From Candidatus Symbiothrix dinenymphae (GTDB lineage Bacteria > Bacteroidota > Bacteroidia > Bacteroidales > Azobacteroidaceae): DNA of 37,681 nt. The position numbers were made by a program, and so were the translations under genes. Each line of letters opens with the position of its first letter. The stretch's first letter is position 1. The stretch spans positions 1 to 37,681 of the forward strand of contig BBRT01000184.1 in NCBI GenBank assembly GCA_001417715.1, given 5' to 3'. The notes below the pieces were generated by a model that worked only from the letters and a program-made list of their open reading frames with translations, was not told the origin of the DNA and did no database searches. This document shows, piece after piece, positions 15,390 to 24,543 of the stretch.

Positions 15390-16115
15390 ATGAATTACAA
15401 ACTATATAGAAGCAAAGCCCCCTTGCGCATCGGGCTGGCGGGCGGCGGTTCGGATGTCAGCCCTTACTCCGACTTGTACGGAGGGGCGATTTTGAACGCG
15501 ACCATTTCGCTGTATGCGTATGCCAACATTGAGCGGCAGGATTTGCAAATGGCCGGTGGCAAGCAAGACCAATATGCCGCCACGTTCGGCGGGGTCAATT
15601 ATATGGAGTTTTACGAAGGCAACAAAGTGATAGTCAATCCGTTGCGTATCGACAAACCGCACTTGCACGAGTTGGAAAATAATTTGCTGCTGTATTTCAC
15701 GCAAACTACCCATGTGTCGTCAGACATCATCGCAGAGCAGCAAAAAAACGTGACAACTCACAACACAAACTCTGTGGAGGCGATGCACAAAATCAAAGCA
15801 CAGGCACAAGAGATGAAAGAAGCACTCCTGACGGGCAAAATCGACCGCATAGGCGAAATTTTTGACGAAGGCTTTGCCTATAAAAGACAAATGGCAACCA
15901 ACGTTTCCAACCCCCTGTTGGACGAAATTTACGAAGCGGCAAAACAAGCCGGAGCAAGCGGCGGACGCATTTCCGGAGCCGGAGGCGGCGGTTTCATGCT
16001 GTTTTATTGCCCCAACAACAAGAAATTCAGGGTCATGAAAGCCCTCGAACGCTTTGGCGGGCAGTTTTATCTCTACCGGTTTGTGAAAGACGGACTTTTT
16101 ACATGGAATATTTAA
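15390..16115 (+). pseudogene. hddA: D-glycero-D-manno-heptose 7-phosphate kinase (HddA), internally deleted
   Basis: The 241-residue frame matches both ends of HddA, the GHMP-family kinase that makes heptose 1,7-bisphosphate for GDP-heptose. The N-terminus has SKAPLRIGLAGGGSDVSPYSD and the rest has MAGGKQDQYAATFGGVNYMEFY and SGAGGGGFMLFY. About 100 residues are missing after ANIE (residue 48, DNA near 15531). The lost part should contain the GHMP ATP-binding motif PxGSGLGSSS, which appears nowhere in the frame. The junction keeps the frame. With no phosphate-binding motif it is very unlikely to be an active kinase. An assembly collapse is the main alternative. Confidence 0.82.
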
Positions 16116-16118
16116 ATA

Positions 16119-16578
16119 ATGGAAGTAATTATTTTAGCGGGAGGTATCGGCAGTCGGTTGCAATCGGTTGTCAGCGATGTACCTAAATGTATGGCACCGG
16201 TGGACGAGAAGCCGTTTTTGCACTATCTTTTTCAGTATCTGATTCCCAGTAAGCCCGACAGGGTGGTGCTTGCCTTGGGCTACAAGCATGAAATTGTGGA
16301 GGCGTGGGTGGCTACGCTTCAGTTGCCGTTTGAGGTGGTGAACAGCATCGAAAGTTCGCCCTTAGGCACCGGTGGAGCCATTAAAAAAGCATTTTCGGCG
16401 GTGCAGGGCGATTATGCGATTGTCGTCAATGGCGATACGTTTTTCGAGATTGGTTTGGATGGATTCGCGCTATTTCATCGACATCGGCGTGCCGGAAGAT
16501 TACGAAATGGCGCAAACGTTCTTTAACAAACCGGAAGATGACAAAGATCCTTGGCACAGCATTATTTCTAGATCGTGA
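16119..16578 (+). pseudogene. hddC: D-glycero-D-manno-heptose 1-phosphate guanylyltransferase (HddC), deleted and frameshifted
   Basis: The first 116 residues (16119 to about 16466) are the nucleotidyltransferase start: ILAGGIGSRL, VPKCMAPVDEKPFLHYLF, PLGTGGAIKKAF and VVNGDTFFEI. The frame then shifts to +1, where RYFIDIGVPEDYEMAQTFF (from about 16468) is the conserved C-terminal end. Around 90-100 residues between the two parts are missing and the halves are out of frame, so no intact enzyme can be made. Functional HddC activates heptose 1-phosphate to GDP-heptose for surface polysaccharide. It starts three bases after hddA, and the second part overlaps gmhB. Confidence 0.82.
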
Positions 16579-17056
16579 CGGTGTAATTAATCAGGAACGC
16601 CCCGGTGATTATGTGAAAACACGCGATGATTTTGTCTTTCTACCGCATGTTTTAGAGGCATTAGCTATGCTAAATCAGCATTTCAACCGCATTTTCATTG
16701 TTACTAACCAGCGAGGCGTTGGCAAAGGTGTGATGACACGCGAAGCATTGGACGAGATTCATTTGTGGATGCTGCAACGCATCACAGCCGCCGGTGGACG
16801 CATCGACAAAATTTACACCTGCACCGACATAAACGATGACTCACCCAACCGCAAGCCCAACATAGGCATGGCAGTGCAAGCCGTAAAAGATTTCCCCGAA
16901 GTCCTTTTCTCCGAGAGCATTATGGTAGGCAACAGCCTTTCCGACATGCAGTTTGGCGAAAATACGGGCATGCAGACGGTTCTCGTGGGCGAAAACGCAG
17001 ATGAAGGACACTACACACGAGAGCCGGATTTATTGACATTTGCGCAACATTTATGA
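16538..17056 (+). CDS. gmhB: D-glycero-D-manno-heptose 1,7-bisphosphate phosphatase
   Basis: A 172-residue HAD-family phosphatase. Motif I is FLDRDGVINQE, motif II follows as FIVTNQRGVGKG, and motif IV is MVGNSLSDMQFG. The GmhB group removes the C7 phosphate of heptose 1,7-bisphosphate, the step between HddA and HddC. The usual zinc-binding cysteine cluster is reduced here (IYTCTDINDDSPNRKP), consistent with GmhB variants lacking zinc. It overlaps the shifted remainder of hddC. Of the three heptose genes, only this one is intact. Confidence 0.87.
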   Translation: MTKILGTALFLDRDGVINQERPGDYVKTRDDFVFLPHVLEALAMLNQHFNRIFIVTNQRGVGKGVMTREALDEIHLWMLQRITAAGGRIDKIYTCTDINDDSPNRKPNIGMAVQAVKDFPEVLFSESIMVGNSLSDMQFGENTGMQTVLVGENADEGHYTREPDLLTFAQHL

Positions 17057-17066
17057 AAATAGATTT

Positions 17067-18176
17067 ATGAAAATAGCCATTCTATCCCCATTTTATCCCT
17101 ATCGCGGCGGCATTGCGCAGTTTAGCGGGAGGCTCTACGATGTGCTGAACGCGCAAAATCACGCGGTAAAAGTATTTTCATTCGCACGGTTATATCCGGC
17201 AATGCTTTTCCCCGGCAAAACGCAATTTGTAGAGGCTGAAAATAATGCGAAAATCGTGCCTGTTGAGCGCGTTTTGGACAGCATACAGCCGATTTCCTAC
17301 CACAAAACGGTCAAAGCCATTGAAAAATTTCAACCTGATATGCTGATTATCGCCTATTGGATGTCGTTTTTTGCACCGGCTTATACCTACGTGGCTAAAC
17401 GACTGAGAAAAAAAACAAAAGTAATCGGATTGTTACACAACGCCATCCCCCACGAGCCCAAATTCTTTGACAAGCCCTTGGCCCGCCTGTTTTTCAAGCA
17501 ATGCGACTATTTCATGGTCATGAGCGACATTGTGAAAAACGATTTGCTCCGGCTGAAACCCAATGCCCAATTTTGTCAAACACCGCATCCGCTCTACGAC
17601 CACTATGGCGAAAAAATGGATGTCAAGCAAGCACGGACGAAATTGGGCATCCATTCGGAAAAAAAAACGCTACTGTTTTTCGGCTTAATCCGCGACTACA
17701 AAGGCTTGGACTTGCTGATTGAGGCAATGAATGTGTTAGACGATGAGTATCAACTAATTATAGCGGGCGAAAGTTACGGCTCATTCGACAAATACCAAAA
17801 GCAAATTGACCAATCAACTGCCACAGAGCGCATTAAGGTCATCAACCGCTACATCGGTGATGCCGACATCCCCATCCTGTTTTCTGCCGCCGACACCATC
17901 GTGCTGCCCTACAAATCAGCCACCCAGAGCGGTGTGATACCCGTAGCCTACCATTTTGAGGTGCCGGTAGTAACGACGGATGTAGGCGGATTGAAAGATG
18001 CCATTGCAGGTGCCGGCACAGGCATCGTCTGCCAACCAACAGCACAATCGCTTGCTGATGGCATCCGGAAATTATTTGCAAGCGACCACAACTCGTTCAT
18101 CACAGCTATCCGGCAGGAAAAAACAGCCCTGTCGTGGGAGAAATTTGCAGAAAAAGTGGTTGTGAAGCCGCTGTAA
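17067..18176 (+). CDS. Glycosyltransferase, GT4-like
   Basis: A 369-residue GT-B fold glycosyltransferase. The N-terminus, SPFYPYRGGIAQFSGRLYD, is the glycine-rich acceptor-side loop common in family 4, and the C-terminal nucleotide-sugar site includes FFGLIRDYKGLDLLIEA and YHFEVPVVTTDVGGLKDAI. It probably adds a sugar to LPS core or another surface glycan, in line with the heptose genes upstream. The start is taken at 17067, eleven bases after gmhB. An earlier ATG at 17049 begins a three-codon-scale shadow frame and is rejected. The stop codon sits in the stem of a terminator. Confidence 0.87.
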   Translation: MKIAILSPFYPYRGGIAQFSGRLYDVLNAQNHAVKVFSFARLYPAMLFPGKTQFVEAENNAKIVPVERVLDSIQPISYHKTVKAIEKFQPDMLIIAYWMSFFAPAYTYVAKRLRKKTKVIGLLHNAIPHEPKFFDKPLARLFFKQCDYFMVMSDIVKNDLLRLKPNAQFCQTPHPLYDHYGEKMDVKQARTKLGIHSEKKTLLFFGLIRDYKGLDLLIEAMNVLDDEYQLIIAGESYGSFDKYQKQIDQSTATERIKVINRYIGDADIPILFSAADTIVLPYKSATQSGVIPVAYHFEVPVVTTDVGGLKDAIAGAGTGIVCQPTAQSLADGIRKLFASDHNSFITAIRQEKTALSWEKFAEKVVVKPL

Positions 18177-18200
18177 TTGAACGACACAGCGGCTGACATT
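18166..18200 (+). terminator. Intrinsic terminator of heptose/glycosyltransferase operon
   Basis: AGCCGCTGT (18166-18174) pairs with ACAGCGGCT (18186-18194), followed by GACATTTTTT. The first arm overlaps the glycosyltransferase stop codon. Confidence 0.65.
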
Positions 18201-18256
18201 TTTTGGGGGGTCTTCAGGAAATTGCATGGCACGATATTGCTGCCCCTGAAACAAAC

Positions 18257-18293
18257 ATAACTCATAACTCATAACTATTTCGTACCTTTGTCG
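18257..18293 (+). promoter_or_regulatory. DPP III promoter cassette with three heptamers
   Basis: ATAACT(C/A) three times, then the -7 element TACCTTTG (18283-18290). These 37 bases are identical to the ahcY promoter at 6831-6867. Confidence 0.8.
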
Positions 18294-18314
18294 TCAAATT
18301 TAATTTTACTCACA

Positions 18315-20354
18315 ATGCAAAAGATATTTTTAATAATGATGACAACAGCTACGTTGTGCGCAGGATGCTGCGACAAGGAGAAACAAACAGAGTTTGATTA
18401 CAATGTGGAGAAATTCGCCGATTTAGGCGTTCTACGCTATCAGGTAACGGATTGGGACAGCCTTTCGGCTCAGCAGAAGGCTTATATCTACTGCTTGCAA
18501 GAGGCGGCTTTATGGGGTCGCGACATCTTGTTTGACCAGAACAACCGCTACAATTTGGCTATTCGCCGCACTTTGGAGGCGATTTATGCCACATACAAGG
18601 GCGACACGGCAACCGATGATTACAAGGCGTTTGAGGTTTACACCAAGCGCGTGTGGTTCTCAAACGGGATTCATCACCACTATGGCGAAGAAAAATTCTT
18701 GCCTGAATTTTCGCAGACGTTTTTTATTGATGCTGTGTGCGAGTTGGCTCCTGAACAGCTTCCTACCCGTCAAGGGCAGTCTGTGGATGCGTTTTTGAAG
18801 GAAATCGTGCCGGTGATGTTTGACCCCAATGTGATGGCGAAAAAAGTCAATCAAGACCCCACTGTGGATGTGATTGTGGCTTCGGCGAACAATTATTACG
18901 GCGATGGCGTAACCGCAACAGAGGTGGAAAAATACTACGGAGCGATGAAAAATCCGAAAGACCTGTCGCCCGTTGCTTACGGATTGAACAGCCGTTTGGT
19001 GAAAAAAGATGGCAAATTGGTTGAGGAGGTATATAAGGTGGGCGGACTTTATTCTGCCGGTATCGAAAAGGTGGTGCATTGGCTGAACGAGGCGCAGAAA
19101 TACGCCGAAAATGAGGCGCAAAAACAGGCAACTGCCAAATTGATAGCGTTTTACAACACCGGTTCATTGAAAACGTATGACGAATATGCGATTGCCTGGG
19201 TGCAAGATACCGAGTCGCTGGTGGATTATGTAAACGGCTTCACAGAGTCGTATGGCGATGCTTTGGGCATCAAAGCCAGCTGGGAAGCGATGGTAAATTT
19301 TCAGGATATTCGCCTGACCAAATCGGTGAAAATCCTGAGCGAAAACGCGCAATGGTTTGAAAACAATTCGCCTGTGGCACAGCAGTTTAAGAAAGAAAAA
19401 GTGAAAGGCATCTCCGCCAAAGCCATCACAGCAGCCACTTTGGGCGGCGACTGCTACCCCACCACGCCAATCGGAATTAACTTGCCCAATTCCAACTGGA
19501 TACGCAAAGAATACGGCTCCAAATCCGTCACCGTCACCAACATCACCGAAGCCTACGACAAGGCGGCGGCAGGCAGCGGCTTCGCGGACGAATTTGTGTG
19601 CTGCCCCGAAGAAAAGAAGCGCATGGAAGACTACGGATCCGTGACCGACAACCTCCACACATCCATGCACGAATGCCTCGGACATGCCTCCGGACAACTC
19701 CTGCCGGGCGTCGACCCCGATGCCCTGAAAGCCTACGGCTCCACATGGGAAGAAGCCCGCGCCGACCTGTTCGCCCTCTACTACATAGCCGACCCGAAAG
19801 TGGTGGAATTAGGATTATTGCCCAACATGGATGCCCACAAAGCCGAATATTACAAATTCGTGATGAACGGCTTGATGACCCAACTCTCACGCATCGAAGA
19901 AGGCAAAAGCATCGAAGAAGCCCACATGCGCAACCGCGCCATGATTGCCCACTGGGTGCTCGACCACGGCAAAGCCGAAAATGTAGTGGAATTGTTGCAA
20001 GAAAACGGCAAAACAGTGGTAGTAGTCCACGATTACGCGAAATTGCGCAACCTCTTCGGACAACTTTTGGCAGAAGTGCAGCGCGTGAAATCCACCGGCG
20101 ACTACCAAACAGCCCAAACCCTGGTAGAAGCCTACGGTGTGAAAGTGGACCCAACACTGCACGCAGAAGTCCGCGCCCGCTACAAAAAGCTAAAAATAGC
20201 CCCCTACAAAGGCTTCATAAACCCCGTATATGAAGCAACACACGACAAAGAAGGCAACATCACAGACGTAAAGGTAAGCTACACAGAGGGTTATGCCGAA
20301 CAACATTTGCGCTATAGCAAGGATTATTCGGTTTTGCCGACGTATAATGATTGA
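18315..20354 (+). CDS. Dipeptidyl peptidase III, probable lipoprotein
   Basis: A 679-residue M49 metallopeptidase, which removes dipeptides from peptide N-termini using zinc. The signatures HECLGH (452-457) and EEARAD (479-484) supply zinc ligands and the catalytic Glu. The N-terminus MQKIFLIMMTTATLCAGC looks like a lipoprotein signal with Cys18 as the acylated residue, placing the enzyme in the periplasm or at the outer membrane; the -3 residue (Cys) is unusual for a lipobox. The ATG at 18315 fits this signal. The last codons overlap the start of rel, suggesting coupling. Bacteroidales DPP III is about this length. Confidence 0.94.
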   Translation: MQKIFLIMMTTATLCAGCCDKEKQTEFDYNVEKFADLGVLRYQVTDWDSLSAQQKAYIYCLQEAALWGRDILFDQNNRYNLAIRRTLEAIYATYKGDTATDDYKAFEVYTKRVWFSNGIHHHYGEEKFLPEFSQTFFIDAVCELAPEQLPTRQGQSVDAFLKEIVPVMFDPNVMAKKVNQDPTVDVIVASANNYYGDGVTATEVEKYYGAMKNPKDLSPVAYGLNSRLVKKDGKLVEEVYKVGGLYSAGIEKVVHWLNEAQKYAENEAQKQATAKLIAFYNTGSLKTYDEYAIAWVQDTESLVDYVNGFTESYGDALGIKASWEAMVNFQDIRLTKSVKILSENAQWFENNSPVAQQFKKEKVKGISAKAITAATLGGDCYPTTPIGINLPNSNWIRKEYGSKSVTVTNITEAYDKAAAGSGFADEFVCCPEEKKRMEDYGSVTDNLHTSMHECLGHASGQLLPGVDPDALKAYGSTWEEARADLFALYYIADPKVVELGLLPNMDAHKAEYYKFVMNGLMTQLSRIEEGKSIEEAHMRNRAMIAHWVLDHGKAENVVELLQENGKTVVVVHDYAKLRNLFGQLLAEVQRVKSTGDYQTAQTLVEAYGVKVDPTLHAEVRARYKKLKIAPYKGFINPVYEATHDKEGNITDVKVSYTEGYAEQHLRYSKDYSVLPTYND

Positions 20355-22620
20355 GGAGAATGCAGACAACATGAGTGCGGACAATGACAGGATGGTAACC
20401 GACGACGAGCAGGTGCAGCAAGCCTACGAGCAGCTGCTGGACAGCTATGCGCATTCCAATCATCGGCGGAAGTTTGATGTGCTCAACAAGGCTTTCAAGT
20501 TTGCTGACCAGGCGCACCGGGGCGTTAAACGGCGATCGGGTGAGCCTTATATCCTGCATCCGTTGGCTGTGGCGCAGATTGTGATTGATGAGATGGGGCT
20601 TGGCTCTACTTCCATTGCGGCTGCGCTGTTGCACGATGTGGTGGAGGATACGGATTACACGGTGGAGGATATTCGCAACTTGTTTGGCGATAAAATTGCG
20701 CAGTTGGTGGACGGACTTACCAAGATTTCGGGCGGCATTTTCGCCGAGGCAGCCTCTGCACAGGCTGAGAATATGCGCCGATTGTTGCTCACCATGTCCA
20801 ATGATATTCGCGTGATACTGATAAAAATCGCAGACCGGTTGCATAATATGCGCACACTTGGCGCAATGCTGCCCGCCAAACAATACAAAATTGCCGGCGA
20901 AACGACCTATCTTTATGCCCCTATGGCGCACCGACTGGGGCTTTTTGCCATCAAAACCGAGTTGGAAGATTTGAGTTTTAAGTATGAACACCCCGAAGCC
21001 TACAAACAAATTGAGCAAAAGTTGATGGCAACGGCAGACGACCGCGACCGCATTTACGCCCGTTTTGCACATCCTTTAGAACTCAAACTCAACGAGTTAG
21101 GCGTTCAATACAAAATGCACTCACGCACGAAATCGGTTTATTCGATTTGGCACAAGATGCAAGCCAAAAATATTGGTTTCGAGGATGTATACGACATTTT
21201 TGCCGCGCGCATCATCTTTGAACCACGGAGCGATACGGACGTCAAAAAGCAGTGCTGGGACATTTATTCGGCAGTTACCGACCTCTACAAACCGCGTCCC
21301 GACCGCATTCGCGACTGGCTGAGCCACCCCAAAGAGAATGGCTATCAGGCGTTACACATCACGGTGATGGGTCCCGACGGCTTCTGGATTGAAATTCAAA
21401 TCAGGAGCGACAAAATGGACAATATCGCCGAAAAAGGCTATGCCGCCCATTGGAAATACAAGGAGGAAAACCCCGACGAACCGGCAGAAACAAACGAACT
21501 TGACCACTGGCTGGCACGCATACAGGACATTTTGGAGGCACCCAGCCCCAATGCGATGGATTTTTTGGACACCATCAAACTGAATCTTTACGGTTCGGAG
21601 ATATTCGTTTTTACGCCGCATGGAGATATGCGCACGATGCCACAAAATGCTACTGCTCTGGACTTTGCATACGAAATTCACACCGATGTGGGCGACCATT
21701 GCATCGGCGCGAAAGTCAACCACACCTTGGTGCCGCTCAGCCACCGCCTCGAAAGTGGCGACCAGGTAGAGATTTTGACATCACGCTCGCACTACCCCAA
21801 AGAGGAATGGACGAGTTTCGTGACGACTGCCAAAGCGAAGACGCGGATTGAGTTGTTTCTCCGAAAACAGCAACGCAACAAGATGAAAGAGGGCGAAAAA
21901 ATGCTGACCATTGCCCTTAACAAAGCGGGTATAGAAGTGACGCCGCAAGTGTCGGACAAATTTTGCGCCTACTACGTTTTTCCGAAAAAGGAAAATCTGT
22001 ATTACGCGCTTGCCGAAAAGCAAATTGAATTGCCCGAAAATTTGCAGAAAATTTTGAAAGAGAAAACGAAAAACAGTATCATGCGCTATGTGAAAAACCC
22101 TTTTCACACCAATAAAACCGACAAAATCGACAAAAAAGGTGCACCGAAAGCACCGCCTATTGATAAAGACCAAACTTATCTCCTCAAAGAGGAGGATTTT
22201 CAGAAAAATTTCCTCACCCAATCCTGCTGTCAGCCTATTCCGGGCGATGATGTGTTTGGTTTTATCCGCGACGACGGATTGTTGGAAATCCACAAACACT
22301 CTTGCCTGCCCGCGTTGACGTTCAAAACGCGGTTTGGCGACCGCATCGTCAGTTGCGAATGGGCGGGCTATCAAAAATTCTCCTTCCAAAGCACCCTGCA
22401 ACTGACCGGACTCGACCGGATAGGCATGCTTAACGACATCACACGCACCCTTACCTACGAATTTTCCACCAATGTGCGCAAATTTCACATTGAGTCGACC
22501 GGCGGACTTTTTGAAGGTCGCATCGAAGTGGATGTCCACAGTGCCGACGATCTCAACAAAATCATCAACCGCTTGCAAAAAATTAAGGGCGTGAAGAGCG
22601 TGGTGCGGGTGACGAATTAA
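20347..22620 (+). CDS. rel: Bifunctional (p)ppGpp synthetase/hydrolase (RelA/SpoT)
   Basis: A 757-residue long RSH protein that makes and breaks the stringent-response alarmone. Domains in order: HD hydrolase (HDVVEDTDYTVEDI, KIADRLHNMRTLG), synthetase (RTKSVYSIWHKM, DIFAARIIF, NGYQALHITVMG, IEIQIRS), TGS (GSEIFVFTPHGDM), a Cys-rich/helical region (SCCQPIPGDDVFGF) and a C-terminal ACT domain. Both catalytic halves look intact, so bifunctionality is likely. The start is taken at ATG 20347, which overlaps the DPP III stop by eight bases. It converges on the winged-helix gene with a four-base overlap of stop codons. Confidence 0.94.
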   Translation: MIEENADNMSADNDRMVTDDEQVQQAYEQLLDSYAHSNHRRKFDVLNKAFKFADQAHRGVKRRSGEPYILHPLAVAQIVIDEMGLGSTSIAAALLHDVVEDTDYTVEDIRNLFGDKIAQLVDGLTKISGGIFAEAASAQAENMRRLLLTMSNDIRVILIKIADRLHNMRTLGAMLPAKQYKIAGETTYLYAPMAHRLGLFAIKTELEDLSFKYEHPEAYKQIEQKLMATADDRDRIYARFAHPLELKLNELGVQYKMHSRTKSVYSIWHKMQAKNIGFEDVYDIFAARIIFEPRSDTDVKKQCWDIYSAVTDLYKPRPDRIRDWLSHPKENGYQALHITVMGPDGFWIEIQIRSDKMDNIAEKGYAAHWKYKEENPDEPAETNELDHWLARIQDILEAPSPNAMDFLDTIKLNLYGSEIFVFTPHGDMRTMPQNATALDFAYEIHTDVGDHCIGAKVNHTLVPLSHRLESGDQVEILTSRSHYPKEEWTSFVTTAKAKTRIELFLRKQQRNKMKEGEKMLTIALNKAGIEVTPQVSDKFCAYYVFPKKENLYYALAEKQIELPENLQKILKEKTKNSIMRYVKNPFHTNKTDKIDKKGAPKAPPIDKDQTYLLKEEDFQKNFLTQSCCQPIPGDDVFGFIRDDGLLEIHKHSCLPALTFKTRFGDRIVSCEWAGYQKFSFQSTLQLTGLDRIGMLNDITRTLTYEFSTNVRKFHIESTGGLFEGRIEVDVHSADDLNKIINRLQKIKGVKSVVRVTN

Positions 22621-23609
22621 AAATAATCCATCAACACCGCCTGCTTTTTGTTAGGTGATTTTTTCCACAGCCCTACAACTTGCCCGTTTACCACGATGAC
22701 CGGGCGGAAAACACCATTGCTCGAAACGGCTTTGCTGAGGTGTGGGGCGGGGAGTACCGGTGTGCGGTCGGTGTAGGCGATAATGTATTCATCATAAGCC
22801 GGCAATAACAACTCCGAATTTTTTGGAGTTGCTCCGTCCTCGTATCTCTTTGACAACCAATAGGTTCGCCCGTCTATTTCGGCTGCCTGCAAATCTGATT
22901 TTATGGCTTCCATGCCTTTTTTTGCCTCCGTCTGTGACAAGCCCGACCACCACGCAAAGTCGGACAAAGTGGCGGGGCTGTGGCTTCTGAAATAGCTGTG
23001 AGTCAGTTTTGCCAATGCCTCCTCGCGCGATGGCACCGAAGAGACCGGTGCGCGCTCGTCCAGCAAGGCGTAGGTCTGCTCCTTCCCCTGCATCGCCCCG
23101 CTACACACGATGGCATCCAATTCTGCCCGCATCGTGAAATGGTACATGCGGGACGAATCTACCATGATGTTTGCGCTTTCCAATGCCGCCATTAATTCCT
23201 TGCGTGTCAGGTGTTTATTGCCTTCCAAAGCACGTTGGAAAACGTGGTTGGTTTTGTCGTAAAGAGCCTCTGTGATGTCCAAATCCCTGTCGCGCGAACG
23301 GGATGACGATTTGATGCGCTCTGCCGACAGCAACAACATACCGCGAATGTCTTCCGGCGTCACAAAATGCCATGTCGGGCGCATGACGTGGGTGCGGAGA
23401 ATGTCGCCGCAGTCAAATGCCTCCTGAATTATCCGGTCGGTACTGCCGGGAAGTCGCACGCCGACAGCCAATTTCGCCATCCCAAAATCCTGCGCCTGCA
23501 TAGCTCCCATCCACGCCACAACCTCTTTGGGAGTCTGCAAAGTGCTATCCGAAAGTTGATGACTTTGAAGCCGTATCGCAGCAATTTGCTCAAAGGTTAT
23601 TTGTTTCAT
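22617..23609 (-). CDS. Winged-helix DNA-binding protein, YcaQ/AlkX-like (HTH_42)
   Basis: A 330-residue member of the HTH_42 group. Recognisable parts are RLQSHQLSD, GAMQAQDFGMAKLAVGVRLPG, THVMRPTWHFV (near residues 93-103), LTRKELMAAL, and LLPAYDEYIIAYTDR near the C-terminus. Relatives such as YcaQ and AlkZ are DNA glycosylases acting on crosslinks or alkylated bases, identified by a QxQ or QxD motif; here MQAQDFG supplies QAQD. A repair role is therefore plausible, though many relatives lack a proven activity. It has its own -7 element. Confidence 0.8.
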   Translation of the reverse strand: MKQITFEQIAAIRLQSHQLSDSTLQTPKEVVAWMGAMQAQDFGMAKLAVGVRLPGSTDRIIQEAFDCGDILRTHVMRPTWHFVTPEDIRGMLLLSAERIKSSSRSRDRDLDITEALYDKTNHVFQRALEGNKHLTRKELMAALESANIMVDSSRMYHFTMRAELDAIVCSGAMQGKEQTYALLDERAPVSSVPSREEALAKLTHSYFRSHSPATLSDFAWWSGLSQTEAKKGMEAIKSDLQAAEIDGRTYWLSKRYEDGATPKNSELLLPAYDEYIIAYTDRTPVLPAPHLSKAVSSNGVFRPVIVVNGQVVGLWKKSPNKKQAVLMDYF

Positions 23610-23638
23610 ACATAAAAATGTTTATAAAAAATACGGCA

Positions 23639-23646
23639 CAAAAGTA
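23639..23646 (-). promoter_or_regulatory. -7 promoter element of the HTH_42 gene
   Basis: TACTTTTG on the minus strand, about 30 bases before the start at 23609. Confidence 0.6.
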
Positions 23647-23655
23647 CATCTTTAA

Positions 23656-23970
23656 TTACAGCAATGTTGCCACCATTTTGCGCACTTCTGCAAGGCGTTT
23701 AGAAAATTGTTTATCCTTGCTTGCCACTTGCATATTGTATTTCAGTTGCATACGCATCAGCGCATCGGCAGGCAAGTTCATAGCTGCTTCAAACAGCATC
23801 GCTGTATCCACCGTGAGCGGGCGGCGTTCCTTGAGAATATCATTTAAAATGCTGTAAGACAACCCCATTTGCTCGGCAAGTTTCTTTTTTGAAGTGCCGC
23901 GATATTCAATTTCATCTGACAATACTTCGCCCGGGTGTGTAGGGCGAAATCCAAATCCTAAATTTCCCAT
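23656..23970 (-). CDS. higA: Antitoxin HigA (HTH type)
   Basis: A 104-residue HigA-type antitoxin with a Cro/C1 helix-turn-helix: HPGEVLSDEIEYRGTSKKKLAEQMGLSYSILNDILKERRP. HPGEVL at the start and AMLFEAAMNLPADALMRMQ after the HTH are family hallmarks. It binds and neutralises the toxin and should repress the operon. The toxin gene comes first, seven bases upstream, as usual for higBA. Confidence 0.92.
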   Translation of the reverse strand: MGNLGFGFRPTHPGEVLSDEIEYRGTSKKKLAEQMGLSYSILNDILKERRPLTVDTAMLFEAAMNLPADALMRMQLKYNMQVASKDKQFSKRLAEVRKMVATLL

Positions 23971-23977
23971 AACTTAT

Positions 23978-24295
23978 CTATTTATAATGATTTGAAAGTT
24001 CTTCTATGTCACACACTGTTACAACCGTTTCTGAAACAACTTGGCTTGTAGTGAACTCAATTCGATATTGGTCGTTTACCCTGACCGATTCAAGCCCCTC
24101 TTTATCACCATGCAATTTTTCATACTGCAAACCATTGTAAACAAACAGACCTTCAACACTCGTCACAGACTCCAAAATATCAATCGTTTTGCGATATTTT
24201 TCAGCCACTTGCGGCTGAAAACGATGTTTTTTGTCTGTTGTCTTGCCCGTTTTATACAATTCGCGCAGATACTCTTTTTTGAATACGATTTCCAT
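23978..24295 (-). CDS. higB: Toxin HigB (RelE/ParE superfamily)
   Basis: A 105-residue RelE-fold toxin of the HigB type, expected to cleave mRNA on the ribosome. Features include MEIVFKKEYLRELYKTGK at the start, HRFQPQVAEKYRKTIDIL, the basic YEKLHGDKEG segment and the conserved VRVNDQYRIEF strand. The order toxin then antitoxin and the seven-base gap match higBA. The -7 element at 24316-24323 lies just upstream. Confidence 0.9.
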   Translation of the reverse strand: MEIVFKKEYLRELYKTGKTTDKKHRFQPQVAEKYRKTIDILESVTSVEGLFVYNGLQYEKLHGDKEGLESVRVNDQYRIEFTTSQVVSETVVTVCDIEELSNHYK

Positions 24296-24315
24296 ACAGT
24301 TTTGCTATTAGGCGG

Positions 24316-24323
24316 CAAAGATA
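24316..24323 (-). promoter_or_regulatory. -7 promoter element of higBA
   Basis: TATCTTTG on the minus strand, 20 bases before the higB start. Confidence 0.6.
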
Positions 24324-24464
24324 CAACTTTTTTTGTCAAAACTGTTTTTTTTTGAAAATTAATTATTTTTGAATTGTGCAAATATTTTTGAAAAAAAATC
24401 GAAAATTTGACGTACAAAAGTGAATACGATGTGAGGAATTGACAAGCAACCAAACGAGTTATTA

Positions 24465-24540
24465 TATTAAAAAACCACCTTTCGGTGGTTAGGGTCTCGA
24501 CATTTCTCATTCGAGAGGGGCTTGTATCATTTCTAACACA
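24465..24540 (-). ncRNA. Candidate small RNA with own promoter and terminator
   Basis: A -7 element (24551-24544) is followed after about 55-80 bases by a clean intrinsic terminator. The predicted transcript of about 70-75 nt has one hairpin (24516-24511 with 24500-24495, six pairs, ten-base loop) and then the terminator stem closed by a GAAA tetraloop and followed by six T. It encodes no plausible protein. higBA lies 170 bases downstream with its own promoter, so an attenuator role is less likely than an independent small RNA. No known RNA family was recognised. Confidence 0.5.
24467..24490 (-). terminator. Intrinsic terminator with GAAA loop
   Basis: On the minus strand, AACCACC-GAAA-GGTGGTT followed by T-rich sequence; the stem has seven perfect pairs. 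Confidence 0.8.
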
Positions 24541-24543
24541 GTG

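Noticed and set aside
20260..21072. Minus-strand frame of 270 codons across DPP III and rel
   Set aside because: It spans the junction of two real genes on the other strand, and its composition is that of a shadow frame.
23656..24295. Novel toxin-antitoxin pair
   Set aside because: Gene order, lengths and motifs match known HigBA; not new.
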